Assembly: GCA_029907105.1 (NCBI GenBank) | Contig: JARYMM010000002.1 | Span: 82,992-138,317, forward strand | Reading direction: 5' to 3' | DNA from: Anaerolineae bacterium | Lineage (GTDB): Bacteria; Chloroflexota; Anaerolineae; UBA3071 | Length of the DNA stretch: 55,326 bases | Shown here: piece after piece, positions 1-7,855 of the stretch | Numbering within the stretch: position 1 is the first letter of the stretch | Layout: every line of letters begins with the position of its first letter | Program-made: the position numbers and the translations under genes | Notes under the pieces: generated by a model | The model's input: only the letters and a program-made list of their open reading frames with translations | What the model was told of the DNA's origin: nothing | Databases searched by the model: none

Positions 1-141
1 GGTCACGGTGTGGTCAACGATCACCTGTGAACCTTCCGAAATCCAGAGCCCAAAGCTCAACGCCCAAAATCCCAACGGAAGCCAGAAACCCCTCTGAGAT
101 CCTGATTTGAGGTTTGAGCTTTGAAGTTTGAGGTTTGTCCA

Positions 142-867
142 CTATCCTCCCAGGTAGGCTTCCTTCACCTTGGGATCCTTCGTCAGGGCCTGGGTTGTGC
201 CCTGGACGGTGATGGAACCCGTCTCCAGGACGTAACCGCGGCTGGCCACCTGCAGGGCCATGTGCGCATTCTGCTCCACCAACAGGATGGTCGTGCCAGC
301 CTGGTTGATCTCCTGGAGGACACGGAAAATCTCCTGCACCAGGATAGGGGCCAGGCCCATGGAGGGCTCATCCAGGAGCATCAACCGCCCCCGGGTCATC
401 AGGGCGCGGCCCACGGCCAGCATTTGCTGTTCCCCGCCGGAGAGAGTCCCGGCGATCTGGTTCTTGCGTTCCTCCAGGCGGGGGAAAAGGTCAAAGACGC
501 GCCGATAGTCTTTCTGGATCTCGTCCTTATCGCGGCGGGCATAGGTGGCCAGTTTGAGGTTCTCCATCACCGTCAGGGTGCCGAAGATGCCCCGGCCCTC
601 CGGCGCATGGGAGATGCCCAGTTCGACGATGCGGTGGGGGGGATAGGCCCGCAGGTCTTTGCCGTCGAAGATGATGCGGCCATCTTCGATGGGGATCAAT
701 CCAGAGATAGCCCGCAGGGTGGTGGACTTGCCGGCACCATTGGCCCCGATGAGGGTCACGATCTCTCCTTCATGCACCTCGAAAGAGATGCCGCGCAGGG
801 CCTTGATATTGCCGTAGGAGACGACCAGGTCCTGGACTGAGAGAAGAGGGGCGTCTGGGGTCATCAT
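142..867 (-). CDS. livF: Branched-chain amino acid ABC transporter ATP-binding protein LivF
   Basis: This is the second ATPase of a Liv-type importer; it hydrolyses ATP at the inner face of the membrane to drive uptake of branched-chain amino acids or similar compounds. Walker A (GANGAGKST) lies near residues 41-49, followed by the LSGGEQQ signature and the LMLLDEP Walker B. The length (about 241 aa) is normal for LivF. The open frame runs further upstream, but similarity begins at the MMTPDAP start; the second Met forms an ATGA overlap with the livG stop. It is the last gene of livKHMGF. Function is certain at family level; the substrate is inferred from operon structure. Confidence 0.93.
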   Translation of the reverse strand: MMTPDAPLLSVQDLVVSYGNIKALRGISFEVHEGEIVTLIGANGAGKSTTLRAISGLIPIEDGRIIFDGKDLRAYPPHRIVELGISHAPEGRGIFGTLTVMENLKLATYARRDKDEIQKDYRRVFDLFPRLEERKNQIAGTLSGGEQQMLAVGRALMTRGRLMLLDEPSMGLAPILVQEIFRVLQEINQAGTTILLVEQNAHMALQVASRGYVLETGSITVQGTTQALTKDPKVKEAYLGG

Positions 868-1631
868 GCCACCCCCTTTCCCAGGTAGGCTTCCAGCACT
901 CGGGGGTGGTTCTGGATCTCTTTGGGCTTGCCCTCGGCAATGGTCTCGCCGAAATCCAGCACCTGGATACGCTCGCAAATGCCCATGACTACCCTCATCT
1001 GGTGCTCGATCAGGATGATCGTCAATTGAAATTCGCGGCGCAGCCATTGGATGAGTTCCATCAGCCGCTGGATCTCCCCGGGGTTCATCCCCGCCGCGGG
1101 CTCGTCCAACAGCAGGAGCCGGGGCCTGGTGGCCAGGGCGCGGGCGATTTCCAGACGCCGCTGTTCACCATAGGGCAGATTCTTGGCCTGTGCCTGGGCA
1201 TAACGGCGCAGATTGAAAATGTCCAGCAGACGCAGCGCCTCCTCCCGGGTTTGCCTTTCTTCTTCACGAAACCTTTGGGTGTGAAGGAAGGCCGCCAGCG
1301 GGCTGTACCGCACCTGAGAATAACAGGCGATACGCACGTTATCCAACACGCTCAAGTCCTTGAACAGGCGGATCGTCTGGAAGGTGCGCGCGATACCTTT
1401 ATTGGTGATGGCATGGGGTTGCAGCCCGACCAGATTATGCCCGTCGAGGAGTATCTGCCCCTCTGTGGGCCGGTAGACGCCGGTGATGAGGTTGAAGACC
1501 GTGGTCTTGCCCGCCCCGTTGGGGCCGATGATGCCCACCAATTCGCCGGGTTCCAGATCGAGATTGAAATTGGCGACCGCTTTCAAGCCGCCAAAGTAAT
1601 GGGTAAGCCCTCTAACTTGTAACAGCGGCAT
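864..1631 (-). CDS. livG: Branched-chain amino acid ABC transporter ATP-binding protein LivG
   Basis: First ATPase of the Liv importer, 255 aa, pairing with LivF under the LivH/LivM membrane subunits. Walker A (GPNGAGKT) is at about residues 36-43, the signature reads LPYGEQRR, and Walker B reads LLLLDEP. The C-terminal end (ILIEHQM, then VLDFGETIAEG) is typical of LivG. Its start overlaps the 3' end of livM by 20 bases and its stop overlaps the livF start, so translation is probably coupled along the operon. Confidence 0.93.
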   Translation of the reverse strand: MPLLQVRGLTHYFGGLKAVANFNLDLEPGELVGIIGPNGAGKTTVFNLITGVYRPTEGQILLDGHNLVGLQPHAITNKGIARTFQTIRLFKDLSVLDNVRIACYSQVRYSPLAAFLHTQRFREEERQTREEALRLLDIFNLRRYAQAQAKNLPYGEQRRLEIARALATRPRLLLLDEPAAGMNPGEIQRLMELIQWLRREFQLTIILIEHQMRVVMGICERIQVLDFGETIAEGKPKEIQNHPRVLEAYLGKGVA

Positions 1632-2571
1632 CTGCCTGTACCTCCTCTGCCGGGAGGAGCCAACGAGCCTCCCGTAACCCCATGATCCCCCGGGGACGTG
1701 TGACCATCAGAATGACCAGCAACAGGGGACCCACTACCCAGCGCCAGACCCCCAGGGGCCGCAGCAATTCCAGCAGGATGGTGTAGATGGAAGCCCCTAA
1801 GATGGAGCCCATGATGCTGCCAATGCCCCCCAGATATACCATCACCAACACGTCGGTAGATTTGAGGATGGTAAAACTGCGCGGGTTGATGAACTGCAGC
1901 ACGTGGGCAAAAAGTCCCCCGGCGATTCCGGCGAAGAAAGAGGAGATGACAAAAGCCAGTATTTTGGTCTGGCGGGTGTTCACGCTGACCAACTCGGCGG
2001 CCACCTCGTCCTCGCGGATAGAGAGGATGCCCCGCCCATAAGCGGAAAAGACGAAATTGCGGATGGCGAAGATAGTGATGAGCACCCAGACATAGACCCA
2101 GGCCACGTTGGTCAACTTGCTCATGCCCATGAAGCCGCGGGGGCCGCCAATGGCCTCGATGTTTTCCAGCACGCTCTTGATGATCATGTTGAAGGCCAGG
2201 GTCACGATGGCCAGGTAATCCCCCCGGGTTTTGAAGGAGGGGAAGGCCACGATCAGCCCGGCCAGGGCCGCGCCCAGGCCGCCCAGGATCAGCACCAGGG
2301 GGAAGACGAAAGGCCCCCAGGATTTGGGGAAGACCCACACGGTGAGCAGGGAGGAGATATAAGCCCCAATGGCCATGAAACCCGCATGGCCCACCGAGAA
2401 CTCCCCCATGTAGCCATTCACCAGGTTCAGGCTGATGGTGAGGATGATGTTAATCCCCACATACATGAGCACCTGCTGCAGATACAGGTTGAGAATGCCG
2501 AAATGGGGAAGCAAGATGGAGAGCAAGAAAAGCAATGCCAGGATCAGAGGAAGCCACCAACGTCTGTTCAT
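1612..2571 (-). CDS. livM: Branched-chain amino acid ABC transporter permease LivM
   Basis: Membrane permease, 319 aa, with 8 or more hydrophobic segments and the LivM hallmarks NLVNGYMGEFSVGHAGF (about residues 48-64) and a YLGGIGSIMGSILGA block near residue 245. It forms the translocation pathway with LivH. The gene follows livH after 12 bases and overlaps livG by 20 bases. Confidence 0.93.
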   Translation of the reverse strand: MNRRWWLPLILALLFLLSILLPHFGILNLYLQQVLMYVGINIILTISLNLVNGYMGEFSVGHAGFMAIGAYISSLLTVWVFPKSWGPFVFPLVLILGGLGAALAGLIVAFPSFKTRGDYLAIVTLAFNMIIKSVLENIEAIGGPRGFMGMSKLTNVAWVYVWVLITIFAIRNFVFSAYGRGILSIREDEVAAELVSVNTRQTKILAFVISSFFAGIAGGLFAHVLQFINPRSFTILKSTDVLVMVYLGGIGSIMGSILGASIYTILLELLRPLGVWRWVVGPLLLVILMVTRPRGIMGLREARWLLPAEEVQADAAVTS

Positions 2572-2583
2572 GGTCTTGATCCC

Positions 2584-3489
2584 CTATACCTTCTGTTCCA
2601 CTACAGGCATGCCCAGGATCCCTGTGGGCTTGAATACCAGGAGGAGCAAGAGCAAGGCGAAGGCCACGAAGTCGCGGTAGGTAGAGGGGAGAAAGGCGGC
2701 CACGAAAATCTCCACAAAACCCAGGATATATCCGCCGATCATGGCCCCGCGGATATTGCCGATGCCTCCTACCACTGCCGAGATGAAGGCCCACCAGCCA
2801 ATGCGGATGCCCATATAGGGATCCATCATGTAAGCGATGCCATAAAGTACCCCGCCCACGGCAGCCATCGAGGAGCCGAGGGCGAAGGTGATGGAGATGA
2901 TCCGATCCACGGGTATGCCCATCAGGGGCACCACGGTCTTGTCGAAGGAAATGGCCCGCATGGCCATGCCCGTCATCGTCCTGCGCACGATGGTGTCCAG
3001 GATGAACATCACCAGGGCGGAGATGGCCAGGATCAGGATCTGGATGGAGGAGACGGCCACACCGCCGATATTGAAATTGATGACCGGGACGACCTGAGGC
3101 AAGATGCGCGGCTCAGGGCCAATGGTGGCCAGAGTGAAGTTCTCCAGAAAGAGCCCCACACCCAGGGCGGTGATCACCGCCGAGATGCGCGGGGCCTGGC
3201 GCAGGGGCTTATAGGCCACCCGTTCGATAAACACCGCCAGGAGGGATGTGCCAAACATGGCCAGGAGCAACGTCAGCACGAAGATGACAGCCATGGGCAG
3301 GTGCAAAGCCCACCCCAGCAGGAACGAGGCGACAAAGAAGCCCAGGTATGTGCTCACCATGAAAATATCGCCATGGGCGAAGTTGATCATGCGCAAGATG
3401 CCGTAGACCATCGTGTAGCCCAGGGCGATGAGCGCATACACGCTTCCCAATTGCAAGGCATTCAGGGTTTGCTGGATGATGAAGCGCAC
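2584..3489 (-). CDS. livH: Branched-chain amino acid ABC transporter permease LivH
   Basis: Membrane permease, 301 aa, almost entirely hydrophobic. It carries the LivH landmarks LGSVYALIALGYTMVYGI close to the N-terminus, INFAHGDIFM shortly after, and a late GGIGNIRGAMIGG motif. It pairs with LivM. It is separated from livK by about 160 bases containing a strong hairpin that probably lowers expression of the membrane genes relative to the binding protein. Confidence 0.93.
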   Translation of the reverse strand: MRFIIQQTLNALQLGSVYALIALGYTMVYGILRMINFAHGDIFMVSTYLGFFVASFLLGWALHLPMAVIFVLTLLLAMFGTSLLAVFIERVAYKPLRQAPRISAVITALGVGLFLENFTLATIGPEPRILPQVVPVINFNIGGVAVSSIQILILAISALVMFILDTIVRRTMTGMAMRAISFDKTVVPLMGIPVDRIISITFALGSSMAAVGGVLYGIAYMMDPYMGIRIGWWAFISAVVGGIGNIRGAMIGGYILGFVEIFVAAFLPSTYRDFVAFALLLLLLVFKPTGILGMPVVEQKV

Positions 3490-3546
3490 GTTAACTCCCC
3501 TTTCGTCGGCGATTGTCCCTGTGGACGCTTTGGAGGCTGCAAAACA

Positions 3547-3586
3547 GGGTTAGGCAGGTTCCGTTTTCACGAAACCTACCTAACCC
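3547..3586 (-). terminator. Intercistronic hairpin after livK (partial terminator)
   Basis: A stem of about 14 bp (one mismatch) pairs gggttaggcaggtt (3547-3560) with aacctacctaaccc (3573-3586). Read on the minus strand, the direction of the operon, it is followed by TGTTTT. It lies between livK and livH, where a leaky terminator or a 3'-end-stabilising hairpin would leave more livK than livHMGF message. The hairpin is seen; the role is inferred. Confidence 0.7.
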
Positions 3587-3647
3587 TTCCTTTCAAGGCA
3601 AAAGTTGAACAGTTGTCATCACGATAGCGCTGCCAGCATGATGACAA

Positions 3648-4790
3648 TCACGGGGCCGCAGAGGTGTAATAGGTGAATTTGCCGTTCTTGATCTGGATGA
3701 TCACGGCACTCTTCACCGGATCACCCGTGCCCCTGAACTCCATTGTCCCGGTCACGCCCTCATATTTGGTGATGCTGGCCAGGGCATCGCGCACGGCCTG
3801 ACGGTCAATCTTGCCCGCCGCCTGGATGGCCTGGAAGGCCAGCCCGAAGGCGTCGTAGGTCAGGGCAGCCACGTCATCGGGTGTCTTGCCGTAGGCGGCT
3901 TCGTAGTCGGCGATGAATTTCTGGGCCTTGGGTGTGGCGATGTCCGGAGCGTAGTGCGTGGTGAAGAAGAGCCCCTCGCAATCCGCGCCGCAGAGGTCAA
4001 TGAGCTCCAGGTTGCCCCAGCTATCGCTGCCGAAGATAGTGTCGGTGTATCCCAACTTGTGTGCCTGCTGCACCTGCAGTGGCACTTCGCTGTAGTAGTT
4101 GGGCAGGAACAGCACATCGGCGCCTGAAGCCCTGATCTTGGTGAGCTGGGCGGAGAAATCCTTATCGCCGGTGGTGTAGGTCTCGAAAGCCACCACCTGC
4201 TTGCCTGCTTCCTCGAAGGTCTTCTTGAAGATTTCGGCGATGCCCTTGTTATACTCGCTGGCCACGTCGTAGAGGACGGAGGCGGTGTTGGCCTTCAGTT
4301 CGTTGATGGCGAACTTGGCCGCCACCACTCCCTGGAAGTCATCAATGAAGCAGGCGCGGAACACGTATTTCTTGCCGGCGGTGGTCTTTGGGTTGGTGGA
4401 CCAGGGGCTGATCATGGGCAGCTTGGCGTCTTCACAGACGGTAGAAGCGGGGATGGCATTGCGGCTGGCATTGGCCCCGATGTGCACCAGCACCCCGGCG
4501 GTGTTCAGCTTCTGAGCCGCGGCCGCCGCCGACTCGGCCTTATCCTCGTTGTCTTCGATCAGCAGCGTGACCTTGTACTTCCTGCCACCTACTTCCAGGC
4601 CACCGGCGTCGTTCACTTCCTTCACCGCCATCTCCGCAGCATTTTTGCACGAGGCGCCGACCACGGGGATGCCGCCGGTGAGCTCGGCATTGACACCGAT
4701 CTTGATCTCTGCGGGCACTGGGGGAGCGCATGCCACGAATGCCCCCACCAGGACGAGGACGAGCAACAGCAGTGCAACTTTCTTAAACAT
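3648..4790 (-). CDS. livK: Branched-chain amino acid ABC transporter substrate-binding lipoprotein LivK
   Basis: Extracytoplasmic type I periplasmic-binding protein of the Liv importer, 380 aa. The N-terminus is a lipoprotein signal (MFKKVALLLL core, cysteine at residue 21 after AFVA). The mature protein has the Peripla_BP_6 pattern: KIGVNAELTGGIPVVG at the start, then NAAEMAVKEVN, VLVHIGANASRNAIPA and a late LTYDAFGLAFQAIQ. A strong ribosome-binding site (GGAGGGAGG) precedes the ATG. It is the first gene of the operon, with a leader of about 270 nt below the promoter at 5068-5096. Confidence 0.93.
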   Translation of the reverse strand: MFKKVALLLLVLVLVGAFVACAPPVPAEIKIGVNAELTGGIPVVGASCKNAAEMAVKEVNDAGGLEVGGRKYKVTLLIEDNEDKAESAAAAAQKLNTAGVLVHIGANASRNAIPASTVCEDAKLPMISPWSTNPKTTAGKKYVFRACFIDDFQGVVAAKFAINELKANTASVLYDVASEYNKGIAEIFKKTFEEAGKQVVAFETYTTGDKDFSAQLTKIRASGADVLFLPNYYSEVPLQVQQAHKLGYTDTIFGSDSWGNLELIDLCGADCEGLFFTTHYAPDIATPKAQKFIADYEAAYGKTPDDVAALTYDAFGLAFQAIQAAGKIDRQAVRDALASITKYEGVTGTMEFRGTGDPVKSAVIIQIKNGKFTYYTSAAP

Positions 4791-5067
4791 AGGACCTCCC
4801 TCCTCACGTTTCAGGATAGTTTCATTTTGGGCTGTGATGAAGACGCGCTTTGTTTTCTGATCCCTCTGATCACCCCCTTCCTCCGGTAAACACGTTGCGC
4901 GGCAGTGCTGTGAGCATATGTTTGCAGTCGGTCAACTGGTTATCGGTATACATCCACACAATGGCACAGTATCTATATCTAGATGGCAATGAGATGGCGG
5001 CCATCCCTCTTTATGTGCCACGCATTGTCGCTCAGTCGCTTAGTACTGCCATGCCCAAACTGTTTAT
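4791..5067 (-). other. Leader of the liv operon (no gene)
   Basis: This stretch between the liv promoter and livK encodes nothing convincing on either strand. A leader of about 270 nt is longer than needed for a ribosome-binding site; I could not fold a recognisable riboswitch from it by eye. Confidence 0.5.
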
Positions 5068-5096
5068 ATTGTAACATCAGAGGCGTACATTGTCAA
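5068..5096 (-). promoter_or_regulatory. Sigma-70-type promoter of the liv operon
   Basis: On the minus strand TTGACA (5096-5091) and TACAAT (5073-5068) are separated by exactly 17 bases. The predicted start of transcription is near 5061. It faces livK and diverges from the amidase promoter at 5128-5156. Confidence 0.75.
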
Positions 5097-5127
5097 GCGA
5101 CATCGGTCCGTACAAGGCAGCTCACTG

Positions 5128-5156
5128 TTGCCTGCTGCTGAAGGTCATGATATAAT
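5128..5156 (+). promoter_or_regulatory. Sigma-70-type promoter of the amidase gene
   Basis: TTGCCT (5128-5133) and a perfect TATAAT (5151-5156) with a 17-base spacer. The predicted transcript starts about 20 bases before the ATG at 5183. Confidence 0.75.
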
Positions 5157-5182
5157 CTCCACGGACGTTTCCGGAGTCACTC

Positions 5183-5854
5183 ATGCGACGGCAACTTCTG
5201 AGGCGGACACAACATCTTTCGCTGGCTATCGCCATCCTGGCCCTGGCTGCCAGCGGCTGGCTCATCACCCGGCGCGTGCTGGAGCACAGGCAGGAACAGG
5301 CCAGCCTGGCCACCGGCCGGCGGGTGGGCCTCGTCGCCGGCCACAGCGGCTACGATTCCGGCGCTGTCTGCCCTGACGGGTTGACCGAGGCTGAGGTCAA
5401 TCTGGACATCGCCAGGCGCACGGCCGCGCGGCTGCGTCGTATGGGGGCGCAGGTGGACCTCCTGCAGGAGTTCGACCCGCGCCTTTCGGGCTACCGCGCC
5501 GATGTCTTCGTCTCCATCCACGCCGATACCTGCGAGGGGAACTACAGCGGCTTCAAGGTGGCGCGGGTGGAGCACAGCGCCCTGCCAGAGGCCGAGGACC
5601 GGCTGGTGGACTGCCTCTGGCAGCAGTACGAGGTGGCCACCAGTCTGGCCCGGCATCCCAACACCATCACCTTCGACATGCGCGAGTATCATGCCTTCGG
5701 CGAGATTGATCCTCAGACGCCCGCGGCGATCATCGAGGTGGGGTTTCTGAGTGGCGACCGCTGGCTGCTGACGGCACAGCCCGACCGGGTGGCGAAGGGC
5801 GTGGCCGATGGAATCCTCTGTTTCCTGGCGGCAGCAGGGACCGGTGAGCCGTGA
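5183..5854 (+). CDS. N-acetylmuramoyl-L-alanine amidase (Amidase_3 family)
   Basis: Zinc hydrolase that cleaves the amide bond between MurNAc and L-Ala in peptidoglycan, 223 aa. A hydrophobic N-terminal segment (residues 11-29) suggests a membrane anchor or signal, so it acts outside the membrane. Family zinc ligands are visible: His in VAGHSGYDSGA, Glu in LTEAEVN, His in VSIHAD; the catalytic Glu lies in IIEVGFLSG. The family is clear; the exact substrate (vegetative wall or spore-type) is not. It stands alone with its own promoter and is convergent with the next gene. Confidence 0.88.
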   Translation: MRRQLLRRTQHLSLAIAILALAASGWLITRRVLEHRQEQASLATGRRVGLVAGHSGYDSGAVCPDGLTEAEVNLDIARRTAARLRRMGAQVDLLQEFDPRLSGYRADVFVSIHADTCEGNYSGFKVARVEHSALPEAEDRLVDCLWQQYEVATSLARHPNTITFDMREYHAFGEIDPQTPAAIIEVGFLSGDRWLLTAQPDRVAKGVADGILCFLAAAGTGEP

Positions 5855-5918
5855 TCAACGATCACGGTTGCCAACCCCCGCCTCTGTCAAGAGACCTTCG
5901 GCGAACGATGTCGAGCGA

Positions 5919-7472
5919 TCAGCGATCCGGGCCAAGCAGGTAGCGCAGCACGATGCTGTGCACCAGTTGCTCCACCGGCGCGCGGTCGTCGGTGAAGACG
6001 ATGCCTGAACCCGGCCCGGCCCGGCGCACGTATGGTGCGGCGCGACGGGCCATCTCCACCAGCAGCGGTTGTCGCAGCCCGGCGATATTCGCCTCCCAGT
6101 CGGCCAGCGTGCTGGGCTGCGCCGTGCCCACCACCAAACTGTTGCCCGTGGGAAACCCCTCGTCCGGCTCCTCGACGATGAAGACGCTGGGGAAAACCGC
6201 CTGCATCGTCGCCGCCAGCGCCTCCACCAGCCGCTCGTCGTCCCGCACGCGGGCACCGTTGATGACGACCACCCCTCGCTCACTCAAGTGCGCCCGGCAC
6301 AGCTCGAAGAACTCCCGCGTGGCCAGGTGGAAAGGCACGTAGGGCGGGCGGAAGGCATCCACAGCGATGACGTCGTAACGCTTTCCGGCGGGCAGGTGGG
6401 CCAGGAAGACACGGCCATCCCCGGCCACAGCGCGCAGGTTGGGCTCGTTCATGGCGAAGTAGCGGCGACCCACGTCAATGATGGCCGGGTCCAGTTCCAC
6501 CCCATCCATGAGGATGGGCCCGTAGGCCCGGCTGTACAGTTTGGACACCGTGCCTCCGGCCAGTCCAATGAGGCAGAGGCTGCGCACCTGGCTCTCGTCG
6601 AAGGGTGCGCGGCTGAAAAAAGGTGCGATCAGGAAATAGTCCCAGATGCCATCGCTCAGTTCCCCCTCCGGATTGTACACCGACTGCACGCCATAGCCCT
6701 CGTTGAGCTTGAGCCGCACCCCCGGCCCCCAGCGCAGCACCTGGATGTAGTTGTAGGCCGATTCGGTCTCGTAGACCAACTCCTCGTCGGCTTTGACGAT
6801 CCCGCCGCCCGTAGCCCAGGCCAGCAGCAGGATCACAAGCAACAGCAGGAGGTAGGGCAGCGCCCGCCGCCCGCTGGTCAGCAGCAGGCCCACCCAGGCT
6901 GTGAGCAGCAGCAGCGCAGCGAAGAGGTAGAAGGTGTGGCGCGTGCCCAGGTTGGGGATGGTGGCCAGCACGGGCAGGAAGGTGCCCAGCAGGCTGCCCA
7001 GCGTGGAGAGGGCGTAGACGCGGCCGGCCGTAGCGCCGCTGCGCCGCGGGTCGTGCAACAGCAGCCGGATGGCAAAGGGGCTCACACAGCCCAGCAGCGT
7101 GACCGGTACGGCCAGCAGGAGCAGCACCGCGGCCAGCGGGCCGGCCAGCAGCATGGCATCGAGGCTGGCGAAGCCGACGGCGGCCAGCCGCAGCACGGGC
7201 CGAGAGGCCACGGGGATCAGGCTGATGAGGAAGCCGGCCCAAAGGCAGAGGCGATAGAGGGTGGCGGGGCGAGGGGAGCGGTCGGCCAGGCGGCCGCCCA
7301 GCCAGTAGCCGAGGGAAAGGTAAACCAGGATCAGGCCGATGAGACTGGCCCAGATGGGCAACGAATCGCCGAACCAGGGGGCCAGGAGCCGTGCCGCGGC
7401 CATTTCCACCGCCAGCGTGGTCATGCCGGCAACGAAGACCAGCGCGTGCAACGTGTATCTCTGGCCTCGCAT
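5919..7472 (-). CDS. Membrane-fused spermidine synthase-like protein
   Basis: A 517-aa protein: about nine hydrophobic segments over residues 1-215, then a soluble Rossmann domain of the spermidine synthase/SAM methyltransferase type. Visible motifs are LIGLAGGTVSKL (nucleotide binding), DGVELDPAIIDVGRRYF and YDVIAVDAF. This is the architecture often annotated as fused MFS/spermidine synthase; whether such proteins make polyamines is unproven. The N-terminal TLAVEMAAARLLAPWFG motif is typical. It stands alone, convergent with the amidase gene. Confidence 0.85.
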   Translation of the reverse strand: MRGQRYTLHALVFVAGMTTLAVEMAAARLLAPWFGDSLPIWASLIGLILVYLSLGYWLGGRLADRSPRPATLYRLCLWAGFLISLIPVASRPVLRLAAVGFASLDAMLLAGPLAAVLLLLAVPVTLLGCVSPFAIRLLLHDPRRSGATAGRVYALSTLGSLLGTFLPVLATIPNLGTRHTFYLFAALLLLTAWVGLLLTSGRRALPYLLLLLVILLLAWATGGGIVKADEELVYETESAYNYIQVLRWGPGVRLKLNEGYGVQSVYNPEGELSDGIWDYFLIAPFFSRAPFDESQVRSLCLIGLAGGTVSKLYSRAYGPILMDGVELDPAIIDVGRRYFAMNEPNLRAVAGDGRVFLAHLPAGKRYDVIAVDAFRPPYVPFHLATREFFELCRAHLSERGVVVINGARVRDDERLVEALAATMQAVFPSVFIVEEPDEGFPTGNSLVVGTAQPSTLADWEANIAGLRQPLLVEMARRAAPYVRRAGPGSGIVFTDDRAPVEQLVHSIVLRYLLGPDR

Positions 7473-7855
7473 AGTATCCCCTGGATACGGAACCGTCTAT
7501 TAGTGGGACACCAGGTCAGGCCACAGCCCGCTCCAGCGTCCGTTTCCGCCTAATAAGCGTAGTTGCCCGCCACTGTCACATCAACCCGTTCTTCAGCAGG
7601 CCAGGGCTGAGCGGGTCTACACGCCTGTTCCCGTGGTGCACGCAACGCTGGCGAAGCATCCGTTCGCTGCGCTCAGCACAAATTCTCGCGTCACCATGCA
7701 GGCAAGAGATGCTTCGCTGGAGTCGGCCGGGCAATGAAGTTTGATGCCTGAAACCCGCTCAGCATGACAAGTACGGTTGTAGTAGTAGGGGGTAAACGAG
7801 GGGGCACCCCTCATACTCCCCGGCTTCTGCTGCGCACGCCCAGAACACAACCCAC
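7473..7855. repeat. Gap with palindromic repeat, family E copy 1
   Basis: No gene seen. Around 7787-7842 lies, in reverse orientation, a copy of a repeat found again at about 28543, 34603 and 49290: it includes the conserved block GCGTGCGCAGC followed by AGTAYGAGGGGT. 7620-7775 has an imperfect inverted arrangement around GCATGACA, resembling other dispersed repeats. Confidence 0.65.

Noticed and set aside
1903..3627. A 574-codon plus-strand frame
   Set aside because: It lies antisense to livM and livH, is rich in His, Gln, Gly and Asp as expected for a shadow frame in GC-rich DNA, and has no recognisable motif.
4850..5074. A 74-codon plus-strand frame in the liv leader
   Set aside because: It runs into the liv promoter, has no motif or ribosome-binding site, and is antisense to the leader.
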